This document shows positions 33,785-42,734 of a stretch of 53,877 bases of DNA, one piece after another. The stretch's first letter is position 1, and the number at the start of each line of letters is the position of its first letter. The translations under genes were made by a program, and so were the position numbers. The stretch spans positions 37,978 through 91,854 of the forward strand of contig CAJTLS010000009.1 in the NCBI GenBank assembly GCA_910577295.1, given 5' to 3'. The notes below the pieces were generated by a model that worked only from the letters and a program-made list of their open reading frames with translations, was not told the DNA's origin and searched no databases. This DNA is from an uncultured Eubacterium sp. GTDB taxonomy: Bacteria; Bacillota; Clostridia; Lachnospirales; Lachnospiraceae.

Positions 33785-35164
33785 TCATTTATCACGCTTA
33801 TCCAGCTCGCAATATTCTTCATGTGTTCCCACGTATTTGTAAGCCGGACGAATGATTTTTCCTTTATTGACAAGCTCTTCCAAGCGATGAGCGCTCCAAC
33901 CGGATATTCGGGCAATCGCAAAGATTGGTGTAAACAACTCGCGCGGAATGTTCATCATTGTATAAATAAAACCGGAATAAAAATCTACATTCGTACAAAC
34001 CGGTTTATAGCGTCTGTGCATCTCCATAATAAGATTTTTGGAAATACGCGCTACCGTCTCATAGAGATAAAACTCTTCCATCCAGCCCTTTTCCTGTGCA
34101 AGCCTTTTCGCATATTTTTCTAATACAACCGCACGCGGGTCAGATTCGGTGTAGACGGCATGCCCTATACCATATATGAGACCGGAACCATCAAATGCCT
34201 GCTTGTTCAAAATCTTTTTCAGATAATCTGTTATCTCTCCTTCGTTGCTCCAGTCCGGGCAATGCTCTTTCAACTCGTCAAACATCTGCAATACTTTCAG
34301 ATTGGCGCCGCCATGAAGTGGGCCTTTGAGAGAGGCAATGGACGCCGATATCGCAGAATATGTATCCGTTCCCGAAGAGGTTACAACATGATTGGTAAAC
34401 GTTGAATTGTTACCGCCGCCATGCTCGGCATGAAGCACAAGCGCAATGTCCAGCACCTTTGCCTCCAATTCCGTAAAACTGCCGTCCGGCCGAAGCATCT
34501 GCAATATATTTTCAGCCGTCGATAATTTCGGGTCAGGCGTGCGGATATACAAATTGTCATCAAACGTAAAGTGACGGTAAGATAAATAGGCATATACCGC
34601 AATCATCGGAATTTTACTTATCAATTGTAAGGATTGCCGCAACACATTGGAAACCGACGTGCTATCCGGATTATCGTCATACGAATACAATGTCAATACA
34701 CTCTTTTGCAGTGCATTCATAATATTAGCACTTGGGGCTTTCATTATTACATCACGGACAAACTGACCGGACAATTCCTGTAAACTTGTCAGGACTTCCT
34801 CAAAACTGCGAAGCTGCTCTCTAGTAGGAAGTTCACCAAACAAGAGCAGATACGTTGTTTCCTCGAAAGCGAAACGACGTTTTTCATAACTTGCCACAAG
34901 GTCTTTTACCTGATACCCCTGATAATAGAGTTCGCCATCGCACGGAATCTTCTTGCCGTCTTTATTTTGATATCCTTTGACATCCGATATTTCCGTCAGC
35001 CCCGTCAGTACGCCTTTACCGCTGGAATCACGCAGCCCGCGTTTTACGTCGTATTCATTATAGAGATCAAGATTAATCGCTCCTGACACCATACAATATT
35101 CCGTAAGGTCGTTAAACTTTTCATTCAGTTCTTCTCCCAGCTCCATCATTGATTTATTGTCCAA
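33785..35164 (-). CDS. citrate synthase
   Basis: This Si-type citrate (or 2-methylcitrate) synthase of 459 residues joins acetyl-CoA and oxaloacetate. Catalytic residues sit in LVLHAEHGGGNNSTFTNH (His), LKGPLHGGANLKVLQ, IYGIGHAVYTESDPRA (His) and CTNVDFYSGFIYTMMNIP (Asp). It is longer at the N-terminus than E. coli GltA. The start is TTG 35164, with AAAGGAGG 7 nt upstream. In fermenting Clostridia it feeds glutamate synthesis rather than a full cycle. No aconitase or isocitrate dehydrogenase gene is near. The leader carries a hairpin between promoter and RBS. Confidence 0.93.
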   Translation of the reverse strand: MDNKSMMELGEELNEKFNDLTEYCMVSGAINLDLYNEYDVKRGLRDSSGKGVLTGLTEISDVKGYQNKDGKKIPCDGELYYQGYQVKDLVASYEKRRFAFEETTYLLLFGELPTREQLRSFEEVLTSLQELSGQFVRDVIMKAPSANIMNALQKSVLTLYSYDDNPDSTSVSNVLRQSLQLISKIPMIAVYAYLSYRHFTFDDNLYIRTPDPKLSTAENILQMLRPDGSFTELEAKVLDIALVLHAEHGGGNNSTFTNHVVTSSGTDTYSAISASIASLKGPLHGGANLKVLQMFDELKEHCPDWSNEGEITDYLKKILNKQAFDGSGLIYGIGHAVYTESDPRAVVLEKYAKRLAQEKGWMEEFYLYETVARISKNLIMEMHRRYKPVCTNVDFYSGFIYTMMNIPRELFTPIFAIARISGWSAHRLEELVNKGKIIRPAYKYVGTHEEYCELDKRDK

Positions 35165-35199
35165 ACCTTTTCCTCCTTTCGCATCGGTAAACTATATCA

Positions 35200-35238
35200 A
35201 AAGAGGATAGGATGCTTTGCCAAGTACCTGTCCTCTTT
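35200..35238 (-). terminator. terminator-like hairpin in the citrate synthase leader
   Basis: AAAGAGGATAGG (35200-35211) pairs with CCTGTCCTCTTT (35227-35238) with one mismatch, then CTTTTGATA on the minus strand. It can terminate transcripts from the metal-ATPase operon, but it also lies downstream of the proposed citrate synthase promoter and so could attenuate that gene. Confidence 0.65.
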
Positions 35239-35253
35239 CTGATTCTATCTATA

Positions 35254-35282
35254 AGTATACACTATTTTTCTTCTATTTGCAA
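35254..35282 (-). promoter_or_regulatory. candidate promoter of citrate synthase
   Basis: On the minus strand TTGCAA (35277-35282) and TATACT (35254-35259) have a 17-nt spacer. The promoter lies just inside and after the end of the ATPase frame, about 90 nt upstream of the TTG start. Confidence 0.6.
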
Positions 35283-35288
35283 ATAACG

Positions 35289-37167
35289 TCAGGCATCCGA
35301 TGTTCCTTTTTCCCGTAACACCCTCATAGCATTCAGGATTGCAATTACAGAAACACCCACATCGGCAAATACCGCTTCCCACATATTTGCCATACCAAGA
35401 GCGCCTAACAAAAGAACAAGAAATTTAACCCCGAAAGCAAAAATAATATTCTGCTTCACAATGCGGAGCGTCCTGCGTGAGATGCGTACTACAGAGGCAA
35501 TCTTTCCGATATCATCATCCATCAACACCACATCGGCTGCTTCAATTGCTGCGTCGGAGCCTAGGCTTCCCATGGCAATTCCTATATCGGCACGGGTAAG
35601 TACCGGCGCGTCGTTAATACCATCCCCGACAAAGGCCAGACGCTCTTTCTTTGCCTGTCCCTGCAGCAGACGTTCCACCTGTTTCACTTTATCCGCAGGC
35701 AGAAGTTCCGCATAAACCTCATCGATCCCTACTTCCTCTGCCACATGGGCAGCCGCTTTGCTGCGGTCACCCGTCAGCATTACGCACTTTTTTACTCCTA
35801 TTCGTTTCATATCTGCGACGGCAGCTGCTGCCCCCTGCTTGATTGTATCAGCAATCACGATAGCTCCCAGAAAGCGTTTTTCCTGTGCAACATATACAAC
35901 CGTTCCTGCTTCTTCACAAATTTCATGTTCTATTCCTTTTGCCGCCATCAGTTTTTCATTTCCGATGTAAGTCTTCTTACCGTCCACCGTTATCTCGATT
36001 CCATCCGGCAATCTCATTTGCTTCTGCCACCCGCGTTAAATCAGGCGCCTTACCATAGGCTTTCTTTATCGAAACGGCAATCGGATGATTCGAATATCCC
36101 TCTCCCAAGCCAGCGATTTCCAGCAACTGCTCTTTTTCAATATCTGCGGGCAAAATGTCGGTCACGGTAAATTCGCCTTTTGTGAGTGTTCCCGTCTTAT
36201 CCAGTACGAGCGTAGTCATTTGCGCTACCGCTTCCAGATAGTTGCTTCCTTTTACGAGAACACCAAGTTTGGAGGCGGCTCCAATCCCCCCGAAGAAACT
36301 AAGCGGTACGGAAATGACAAGTGCGCATGGACAGGATATGACAAGAAATATGCAGGCCCTCTGAAGCCAATCCGACCAGCCCCCGGCAAAAAGCAAGGGC
36401 GGCAGAACTGCCAACAGCGCTGCTACTATCGTTACAATTGGTGTGTAGTATTTGGCAAAGCGGGTAATAAAATTCTCTACCGTTGCTTTTTTTGTGCTCG
36501 CATTTTCAACTAATTCCAGTATCCTTGCCACGGTCGAGTCGTCAAACTCTTTTGTCGTTCTCACTCTCAATGTTCCGCTTCCATTCACACAGCCGCTAAT
36601 AATCTCATCACCGACCGCCGCCTTACGGGGAACCGATTCACCCGTCAGCGCTGCCGTATCAATCCATGATTCCCCATCCACTACAATACCGTCAAGAGGA
36701 ACCCGCTCTCCCGGTTTGATAATAATAATGGTTCCCACCTCTACTTCATCCGGTTCCACCCGCATTAGTTCGCCATTTTCTTCTATATTGGCATATTCCG
36801 GACAGATATCCATCATCTCACTTATGGATTGTCTCGACTTGCCAACCGCATACCCCTGAAACAATTCTCCTATCTGATAAAACAACATAACTGCCACTGC
36901 CTCGGCATATTCTCCTATTCCAAAAGCACCGAAAGTAGCAATCATCATCAAGAAGTTCTCATCAAATACTTGACCGTGCATGATATTTCGAGCTGCCTTG
37001 TATACAATATCATAACCTACCGTCAGATAAGGAATCAGATAGATACCAAATAGTAAACCACGGTTAAATCCGTCCCATATTCCCATATGCTCAAATATCA
37101 TAAATAATATAAATATTATGAAACATAAGATAATGCGCCATAACATTCTTTTTTGTTTTTCTGACAT
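35289..37167 (-). pseudogene. P1B-type Zn/Cd/Pb-transporting ATPase, frameshifted
   Basis: Two overlapping frames make one heavy-metal ATPase. The first, 37167-35977 (396 residues), has six TM regions, ALTGESVPRKA, the metal-site FLVISCPCALVISVP, VLDKTGTLTKGE and the HP motif EGYSNHPIAVS. The second frame, ending at 35289, continues with GIEITVDGKKTYIGNEKLMA, VMLTGDRSKAAAHVAEEV and LAFVGDGINDAPVLTRADI, then two TM regions. The break lies near 36003-36006, where GAGATTGCCGGATGGAATC needs two more (or one fewer) bases to give EIAG-x-GIEI. CPC and the Zn-type repressor point to Zn2+/Cd2+ export. A sequencing error, an inactivating mutation or recoding could explain it. The HMA domain is on a separate gene. 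Confidence 0.85.
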
Positions 37168-37234
37168 ATTAATCTCCTTTCTGCAAGGTGAACCTCGTTC
37201 AACTTTGCTTTATTGCGCACTTCCGAGAACGCAG

Positions 37235-37453
37235 TTACATCATTATTTTACAATCCGGCTCTACTCTCCGACAGACCTTCACTACCTCTTCCATAATCTC
37301 ATCAAATCTGCTTTCTTCTGCGTCTATCGTCATCTTCTGCGTCATAAAACTGACACTGGCATCACTGACTCCCTCTATCTTTTTAATTGCTTCTTCCATT
37401 TTTGCAGCGCAGTTTGCGCAGTCTAAATCCTGCAGTTTAAATTTCTTTTTCAT
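37235..37453 (-). CDS. free-standing heavy-metal-associated (HMA) domain protein
   Basis: The protein of 72 residues has one HMA fold with the metal motif LDCANCAAKMEEA (Cys12, Cys15) and the pattern KKIEGVSDASVSFMTQKMTI. In most ZntA/CadA ATPases this domain is fused at the N-terminus; the ATPase here starts directly with TM segments, so this small chaperone probably supplies the metal to it in the cytoplasm. It lies between the repressor and the ATPase genes. AAGGAAG precedes ATG 37453. Confidence 0.9.
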   Translation of the reverse strand: MKKKFKLQDLDCANCAAKMEEAIKKIEGVSDASVSFMTQKMTIDAEESRFDEIMEEVVKVCRRVEPDCKIMM

Positions 37454-37500
37454 ATTTCAATCTTCCTTTCCTCATTAAAAATGTCAGGCCAAACAGCAGT

Positions 37501-37863
37501 TTATTCCGCTATATGCTCCAGCCCCTGTGCAATAATAGTTCTTACATGGTTATCCGCTAAAGAATAAATAACTGACTTTCCTTCCCGTCTTCCCTTTACC
37601 AGTTTGTTCTGCTTCAATATCTTTAGTTGATGAGAAATTGCCGACTGTGTCATATGAAGAGCTTCCGCCAAATCACACACGCAAACCTCTTCTTCAAACA
37701 GGACAAACAAAATGCAAATACGAGTAGAATCTCCGAAAACTTTAAATAACTCAGCCAAATCATACAAGTCATCTTCCGGCGGTAATTTGTCTCTCACAAT
37801 ACAAAGTAAATCCTCATGTATTTCCGTCGTTTCACAACACTCTATTTCATCTTTTTTATCCAC
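37501..37863 (-). CDS. ArsR/SmtB family metal-responsive repressor (ZiaR/CadC-like)
   Basis: The 120-residue winged-helix protein has DSTRICILFVLFEEEVCVCD, then LAEALHMTQSAISHQLKILK (recognition helix) and GRREGKSVIYSLADNH. The C-terminal DNHVRTIIAQGLEHIAE fits the alpha5 zinc site DxH-x10-Hx2E of SmtB/CzrA. N-terminal Cys (ECCE) plus VCVC give an alpha3N site as in CadC/ZiaR. It would leave DNA on binding Zn or Cd. GTG 37863 is the likely start, 7-8 nt after GGAGG; the ATG at 37884 is in the operator. The operon continues with HMA and the ATPase. Confidence 0.92.
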   Translation of the reverse strand: MDKKDEIECCETTEIHEDLLCIVRDKLPPEDDLYDLAELFKVFGDSTRICILFVLFEEEVCVCDLAEALHMTQSAISHQLKILKQNKLVKGRREGKSVIYSLADNHVRTIIAQGLEHIAE

Positions 37864-37882
37864 CTTATCCCCTCCTTTTATC

Positions 37883-37902
37883 ATATGAACAATTATTCAT
37901 AT
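37883..37902. promoter_or_regulatory. SmtB/CadC-type operator
   Basis: ATATGAACAATTATTCATAT is an imperfect 10+10 inverted repeat matching the ArsR/SmtB operator pattern (TATGAA-N6-TTCATA). It lies just downstream of the -10 box and before the RBS of the repressor gene, and overlaps a second TTCATATGAA palindrome. This indicates autoregulation. Confidence 0.85.
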
Positions 37903-37906
37903 GAAC

Positions 37907-37935
37907 ATTATATGCTATACTCTCCTTTATGTCAA
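37907..37935 (-). promoter_or_regulatory. consensus sigma-A promoter of the metal-resistance operon
   Basis: On the minus strand TTGACA (37930-37935) and TATAAT (37907-37912) are both perfect, with a 17-nt spacer. The operator begins 4 nt after the -10, so the bound repressor would cover the start site. Confidence 0.92.
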
Positions 37936-37988
37936 TAGCTTTTACAAGTTTCTGCTTTTTTTACTAATTTTTTATGGTTTACAAAAAA

Positions 37989-38017
37989 AGCATCTGGATT
38001 TTTATTTTCCAAATGCT
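37989..38017 (-). terminator. intrinsic terminator after the DUF4846 gene
   Basis: AGCATCTGGA (37989-37998) pairs with TCCAAATGCT (38008-38017) with one mismatch. On the minus strand the stem is followed by TTTTTTTG. Confidence 0.85.
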
Positions 38018-38035
38018 CTTTACTTAATATCCACA

Positions 38036-38977
38036 CTAATATTTCAATCTCCGAAAGCTCCCTTTTTCAAAGGAATATTCCGGTGTCTGCAGAGGATATG
38101 ACACCTCGTCCACATAATACCACGGATCATCCTCATGCAATGGATTTTTTAACAAGTGAAATTCCTGTGCCGGCATGAAACCCTGACCAAGCAAAAAAGC
38201 TTTTTTTCCGTCAGGGGCGCTACACACATCCACCACCATCACTACATGCCCCGGACTTCCGGCATTCAAAAAAATATCCCCTGTCTCTACTTCAGAGAGT
38301 TTTATTTTCTTTGACTCCTGTTCCAGCGAAAGCGTACTCGCATAAGCAAATACCATCCGCAGATATTTTTTGAAATTTTCATAAGAATCATCGCGGGCGC
38401 CGCCCGTTATCCAAGAAGACTGGGATTCTCCCGCCCGTATGCGGTATCCTGAGCGCCATTTGGAGTACTTCGCCTGAAACCCGTCCACAAACCGGAATGA
38501 TATCCGCTCTTTCTGCCCCGTCTTCCAGAAATATTCTGCATATACCCGCATTACCGAGTCCGCACACTGCTGCAAATCTTCTTTTTCTAATGGAAGTTTG
38601 AAAACTGCCACATGTGCATTCTGATTTCCCCTTTCTTCTCCATTATATAGAAGAACCGGTTTCCCCGCCTTTTTCAAAGGATATTCCCGCAAAAACGTAG
38701 TCAAGCTGTTTTTCCCTGCTTTTGTTCTCTCAAACCCCGACGGCGGAACAATTCTCTCCTGAAGACTCTTCCCTTTCGCATTGACGATGGCTATCGGCTT
38801 TTCCGTATCGGATTTCTGCTGTTCTGCCGAATCCACTGGAGAAGCCGAAGAGGTTTCATTCAACGCCGATGGCGTTTCCGGTTCCTCTGATGTCTGCAAG
38901 CAAAAAATCACCACTACTACCGCTAAAATAATCAGCAGTACTGCAAGGGAAAAAATTATTCTTTTTTTCTTAATCAT
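38036..38977 (-). CDS. DUF4846 domain membrane-anchored protein
   Basis: This 313-residue protein has an N-terminal TM or signal (IIFSLAVLLIILAVVVVIFC), a Ser/Glu-rich linker to about residue 60, then a DUF4846 domain: IVPPSGFERTKAGKNSLTTF, REYPLKKAGKPVLLYNG, EDLQQCADSVMRVYAEYFWK, GDIFLNAGSPGHVVMVVDV and LGQGFMPAQEFHLLKN. The conserved Cys and His suggest an NlpC/P60-like or transglutaminase-like hydrolase fold outside the membrane, but activity is unproven. ATG 38977 overlaps the Nudix stop as ATGA, which fixes the start. Confidence 0.88.
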   Translation of the reverse strand: MIKKKRIIFSLAVLLIILAVVVVIFCLQTSEEPETPSALNETSSASPVDSAEQQKSDTEKPIAIVNAKGKSLQERIVPPSGFERTKAGKNSLTTFLREYPLKKAGKPVLLYNGEERGNQNAHVAVFKLPLEKEDLQQCADSVMRVYAEYFWKTGQKERISFRFVDGFQAKYSKWRSGYRIRAGESQSSWITGGARDDSYENFKKYLRMVFAYASTLSLEQESKKIKLSEVETGDIFLNAGSPGHVVMVVDVCSAPDGKKAFLLGQGFMPAQEFHLLKNPLHEDDPWYYVDEVSYPLQTPEYSFEKGSFRRLKY

Positions 38978-39384
38978 ACCCAACCCTCCATTACCTTTAA
39001 CGCCACATTCACAATATGAGCGATATTCTGCTCGCCTGCAAATCTCTGCGAATCACAAAAATCTTCCTCTAACGAAAGCCACTCCAGTGGATTCAGCTCT
39101 TCCACTAGTTGTTTCGGTGCAGACAACCTGCCCACGTATAACTCCAATATAAAATTCAGATGATAATATGTAATGTCCATAAAATGAAACAACGGAATCT
39201 CTTCCTGAGCAATACCTGTTTCTTCGTATAATTCTCGATAAGCGGCAGTCATCCCATCTTCGCTCTTATCTACCTTTCCCCCTACAAAATTATAACAACC
39301 TCTGTAGGGATTTTTTTTACGCTTACAAAATAATAATCTGGTTTTATCTTCATTCAATACAACAATACAATTATATCTTTTCAT
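38974..39384 (-). CDS. Nudix hydrolase
   Basis: The protein of 136 residues has an exact Nudix box: the run from GGKVDKSEDGMTAAY to RELYEETGI fits Gx5Ex7REUxEExGU. A conserved start (IVVLNEDKTRLLFCKRKKNP) is present. It hydrolyses a nucleoside diphosphate linked to another group; the substrate could be an oxidised nucleotide as for MutT. ATG 39384 is 9 nt from a GGGGGG ribosome site; the ATG at 39393 abuts it. It overlaps the DUF4846 gene and follows the protease gene by 18 nt. Confidence 0.9.
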   Translation of the reverse strand: MKRYNCIVVLNEDKTRLLFCKRKKNPYRGCYNFVGGKVDKSEDGMTAAYRELYEETGIAQEEIPLFHFMDITYYHLNFILELYVGRLSAPKQLVEELNPLEWLSLEEDFCDSQRFAGEQNIAHIVNVALKVMEGWV

Positions 39385-39410
39385 TCCCTGCATCCCCCCT
39401 TGTTATTTTT

Positions 39411-41543
39411 CTATCGTATTCTAATCTTTATTTTAGCTGTTTTTAAACTTCCATCCAATGCCCTTACTCTGACATAAATTGTCTTCTTCCGTCCTTTCTT
39501 CTTTGCTTTCAAAACTCCTTTTCTCGTAAGCGATGCGTATTTTTTATACTTTTTCTTCGTAAATTCATATTTGAATGCTGCGGAACCCGTCCGATTTTTT
39601 GTGATTTTCAAATATTTGCTCAATTTCAGTTTTTTGCCTGCTTTTACTTTTTTAGAAGCGGGACTGAACTTAAGCTTTTTAACAACCGGCGGCATCGTCG
39701 ATGCAGCCATCCTGGATGACTCCTGTGTTGACTCCACCTTTTCCGATGGCAATTGAGTCGGCCCAAAAGTTGGCACATTCGATGGCGTGTCCGTTGGGAT
39801 ATTTGTTGGCGTGTCCGTCGGTACATCCGTTGGTGTGTCTGTTGGTGCGTCCGTCGGTACATCCGTTGGTTCCTGAGTCGGATTGTCTGTCGGACTTGTC
39901 GTTGCTGTCACCGTCGGTGTTGACGTCAGGGTCGCTGTTGGTGTCGCTGTTGCTGTCGGAATCTCTGTCGTTTCTGTAGTAAATGCTTTCAGACAGACGT
40001 TGGCATCTATCTTTTGCGTTCCAAAATCTACCTGCGTTAAATCAGTCCAACTTCTGCCATTATATGTAAAACTTTGATTAGTGCCGCCTGACACAACCTC
40101 CTCTAAGTCTGACAATCGGTATGGTCTTTCAATCGTATAATAACTAACAGCTCCGCTGCTGTCTTTCAGACTTAAAACAACAGAGAACGTATCTCCTTTT
40201 GCTACAAAAACATCCTCCATTCCCATCTCTGAAAAATCAACCGTATGATATCCTCTTTCGTTGCATTGTCCCGTTATTGTCTCCCCCAGTTTATCGCCGG
40301 ACTTCGGATTGCTGCGGTCTAATACACGATATAACTCAATTTTATATGTAACATTTCTCTCCTGCGTATAGAAAGAAACTGCCTCTATCTTTCCATTATG
40401 CTGTGCCTTAAATACGTTGGCAACCGATTCAAAACCATCAATATAGCGCAATGGCAACCCCGAATCATATTGATAATTATATTCATATCGATTCGCCGGC
40501 TCGACATCATAAAAGGTCACTTCCGCCTGCGAATCATTTTCTACATTCAATGTTGTATCCTCATAGGAAATCCAAAAATATCCTCCCATGTCATTATAAC
40601 TGCCCCAACTGTTACGAAGCAGCCAGGCCCCCGGTTTATCCGGCTGACAGGATGAGTTAAAATTACTTACCGCATAATTATCATCCCATCCTACAACAGT
40701 AACCATATGATTCGTTTCTTTTGAGGCATCATTGCAATAGTAGGCTGTATAATTATCGTCTCCCGTATTACTATATCTCTTGTTTTCCACGTCCGTACCG
40801 GAATAATATGAAATTGTACCGGAACCATACTCCATTATTTTTTGTTTAATTAAATCACGATTATCTTCTGAAAGATATACAAATTCCGCATTTTGGATAT
40901 GATAGCTGTCTTTATATAAGACATCTTCCGGCACAATGGCCGTCACATTATTTTTGTATGCGGAAAACAAATCTGATGACGGCGCATCTTCCTCTTCTAC
41001 GATTCCCTGCCAGCGGGAAAGCGACGCAATCGTTGCATAATCATGCCCGCCCCACGAATACACGTTGTTGCTCATCTGTTTTACGCGGCACACATCATCT
41101 GACGTAAGCCCTAACGGGTCTAACGCCTTATTGTAAACGGAATAAGACAGATGATATTCGGATAAATCCGGCTGTGTCTCATAACTCTTTTTCTTAATAT
41201 TGCTTTCCGACGCAGACATCGCCGCATAGGCCCAGCAATTTCCGAACACATCTTGATTGCGAATCTCGCTCGTAAGCCCCTCCTCTCTGGCGTCATAAGA
41301 AACCGGTATGGAAACACTCCTACGGGCAGACATTCTCCTCTTTCCTGCATGTAAATCATCTTTATTTAAGATTGTCTTGTTGACAGGAACATATCCGGTT
41401 TCGGATACTTCTCCCAATGTGTCCTCCCATATTTTTATATTCTCCCGCGCAGCATCTGCCTGTTCCGCTTTCCCAATCCCCGGATAAAGCAAAAATATCA
41501 TTGACAGGCATAAAAAGATTGCGATTGCTCTTCTTTTTTTCAT
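39411..41543 (-). CDS. secreted papain-family (C1) cysteine protease with Thr/Pro repeats and Ig-like C-terminus
   Basis: This 710-residue protein is exported by signal MKKRRAIAIFLCLSMIFLLY. The C1A domain (residues about 75-340) has the catalytic Cys in RNQDVFGNCWAYAAMSASES, His in ETNHMVTVVGWDDNY and Asn in AWLLRNSWGSYNDMGGYFW. A lectin-like beta domain (about 350-525) follows, then a PTDVPTDTPT-type linker (about 540-610), then a Lys-rich Ig-like module (SPASKKVKAGKKLKLSKYLK) like those of the secreted proteins near 11-15 kb. It probably acts at the cell surface, and the C-terminal module may hold it to the wall or glycan. Confidence 0.9.
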   Translation of the reverse strand: MKKRRAIAIFLCLSMIFLLYPGIGKAEQADAARENIKIWEDTLGEVSETGYVPVNKTILNKDDLHAGKRRMSARRSVSIPVSYDAREEGLTSEIRNQDVFGNCWAYAAMSASESNIKKKSYETQPDLSEYHLSYSVYNKALDPLGLTSDDVCRVKQMSNNVYSWGGHDYATIASLSRWQGIVEEEDAPSSDLFSAYKNNVTAIVPEDVLYKDSYHIQNAEFVYLSEDNRDLIKQKIMEYGSGTISYYSGTDVENKRYSNTGDDNYTAYYCNDASKETNHMVTVVGWDDNYAVSNFNSSCQPDKPGAWLLRNSWGSYNDMGGYFWISYEDTTLNVENDSQAEVTFYDVEPANRYEYNYQYDSGLPLRYIDGFESVANVFKAQHNGKIEAVSFYTQERNVTYKIELYRVLDRSNPKSGDKLGETITGQCNERGYHTVDFSEMGMEDVFVAKGDTFSVVLSLKDSSGAVSYYTIERPYRLSDLEEVVSGGTNQSFTYNGRSWTDLTQVDFGTQKIDANVCLKAFTTETTEIPTATATPTATLTSTPTVTATTSPTDNPTQEPTDVPTDAPTDTPTDVPTDTPTNIPTDTPSNVPTFGPTQLPSEKVESTQESSRMAASTMPPVVKKLKFSPASKKVKAGKKLKLSKYLKITKNRTGSAAFKYEFTKKKYKKYASLTRKGVLKAKKKGRKKTIYVRVRALDGSLKTAKIKIRIR

Positions 41544-41585
41544 ACAATACTCACTCTCCTGTTCAGAATTCCCAAATATATATTC

Positions 41586-41614
41586 ATTCTATCGAAAAAG
41601 TAGTATAAGTTCAA
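41586..41614 (-). promoter_or_regulatory. promoter of the C1 protease operon
   Basis: On the minus strand TTGAAC (41609-41614) and TAGAAT (41586-41591) are 17 nt apart. The ATG lies about 40 nt downstream. On the plus strand a TATAAT (41626-41631) without a clear -35 may serve the divergent deacetylase gene. Confidence 0.65.
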
Positions 41615-41663
41615 CTTTTTTTCAATATAATATAGCAAAATAATAATTCGGGAAAATTTAATT

Positions 41664-42452
41664 ATGAACATAGAAAAAGAACGCGAAAAACTGATTCTCT
41701 TTACAAAAGTAGGAGCCATTGTCCTGACTTCGATTGCCCTCTTGGCATCCAGCATTCTCCTTTACCCTAAAAATCAGGAAGTTATCAGCAATTCTCTGAT
41801 ACAGGGAAAAGAACTTCCGATTTACTGCGTGGAAACAGACAAACCGCAAATATCAATAAGTTTCGACGCCGCATGGGGAAATGATGATACGAATGAACTT
41901 CTGACAACGCTAAAAAAACATAACGTCAAGGCAACCTTTTTTATGACCGGCGGATGGATCGAAAAATATCCAGATGACGTAAAGGCGATTGCGGCAGAGG
42001 GGCATGACCTTGGCAACCACAGCGAAAATCATAAGCAGATGTCACAACTGTCGGCAGAGCAGTGCAAAGAAGAACTGATGAAGCCGCATGAAAAAGTGAA
42101 GAAGCTGACTGGCAAAGACATGATACTGTTCCGCCCTCCCTATGGGGATTATAACGATACGCTCATTCAGGTGTGCCGCGAGAATCAATACTATGCCATT
42201 CAGTGGGATGTTGACTCCCTTGATTGGAAAGACTATGACGCCGCCACCATCATCCGCCGCGTGACGGAACACAAACATTTGGGGAACGGCTCCATCATTC
42301 TCTGCCACAACGGTGGGAAACATACCGCAGAAGCGTTGGATGAACTGCTTTCCACTTTGAAAGAAAAAGGATTTACACTCGTACCTATTTCCCAGTTAAT
42401 TATAAAAGATAACTATACTATGGATACGGAGGGGAGACAGAAAAAAGAATAG
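41664..42452 (+). CDS. polysaccharide deacetylase, PdaB-like
   Basis: This 262-residue protein has one N-terminal TM anchor (residues 15-34, GAIVLTSIALLASSILLYP) and a NodB domain with ISISFDAAWGNDDT (the SFDAAWG variant of sporulation deacetylases), GHDLGNHSENHKQMS, LFRPPYGDYNDTLI, QWDVDSLDWKDYD and GSIILCHNGGK. PdaB and relatives act on peptidoglycan in spore formers. It differs from the DDGP-type deacetylase near 15.2 kb, so they are not recent duplicates. The RBS is weak (GGGAAAA). A role in spore cortex is inferred only from family resemblance. Confidence 0.88.
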   Translation: MNIEKEREKLILFTKVGAIVLTSIALLASSILLYPKNQEVISNSLIQGKELPIYCVETDKPQISISFDAAWGNDDTNELLTTLKKHNVKATFFMTGGWIEKYPDDVKAIAAEGHDLGNHSENHKQMSQLSAEQCKEELMKPHEKVKKLTGKDMILFRPPYGDYNDTLIQVCRENQYYAIQWDVDSLDWKDYDAATIIRRVTEHKHLGNGSIILCHNGGKHTAEALDELLSTLKEKGFTLVPISQLIIKDNYTMDTEGRQKKE

Positions 42453-42470
42453 GCACTAGCAAGAAATCCC

Positions 42471-42533
42471 ATTAGCTTTAGCTCATGGGTAGTTCACTCG
42501 TAAGGTCTTGGATTCAAATCCCAACAGTCACAT
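42471..42533 (+). pseudogene. degenerate tRNA fragment
   Basis: TTAGCTCATGGGTAG-like text (TTTAGCTCATGGGTAG) is a tRNA D-arm and CTTGGATTCAAATCCCAA a T-arm with TTCAAAT loop. The space between is only about 20 nt, too short for an anticodon stem plus variable loop, and the acceptor ends do not pair. It is not a functional tRNA; it could be a deletion remnant or half of an old attachment site. Confidence 0.55.
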
Positions 42534-42587
42534 TTTCATTAGTATAATTTTGAGCAAATTACAAATACTGTTTTTGAGGTGAATAAT

Positions 42588-42734
42588 ATGGATAAGAAAG
42601 CACAGGAACAGATACAAGAACAGAAAAACCATGATAAATTCAATAGTATAACCCAAAAGGTTACGCCAGAAAATCAGAATCAGACGCATAACTCGAGAAA
42701 AGAAGGTATACAGCCAATTAATCAGAAAAGATAG
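42588..42734 (+). CDS. 48-residue hydrophilic protein, unrecognised
   Basis: ATG 42588 follows GAGGTG at good distance, the frame runs 48 codons to TAG, and a clear terminator starts at the stop. The product (MDKKAQEQIQEQ, then ITQKVTPENQNQTHNSRKEG, ending QKR) is rich in Gln, Asn and Lys, with no Cys or hydrophobic segment, so it should be soluble and probably disordered. It might be a small spore or stress protein, but no family was recognised. RBS plus terminator support a real gene. Confidence 0.65.
   Translation: MDKKAQEQIQEQKNHDKFNSITQKVTPENQNQTHNSRKEGIQPINQKR

Noticed and set aside
41120..41359. Minus-strand frame inside the C1 protease gene
   Set aside because: It is an out-of-frame shadow of a gene with complete catalytic motifs.
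42471..42533. Functional tRNA gene
   Set aside because: There is no room for an anticodon arm, and the acceptor ends do not pair.
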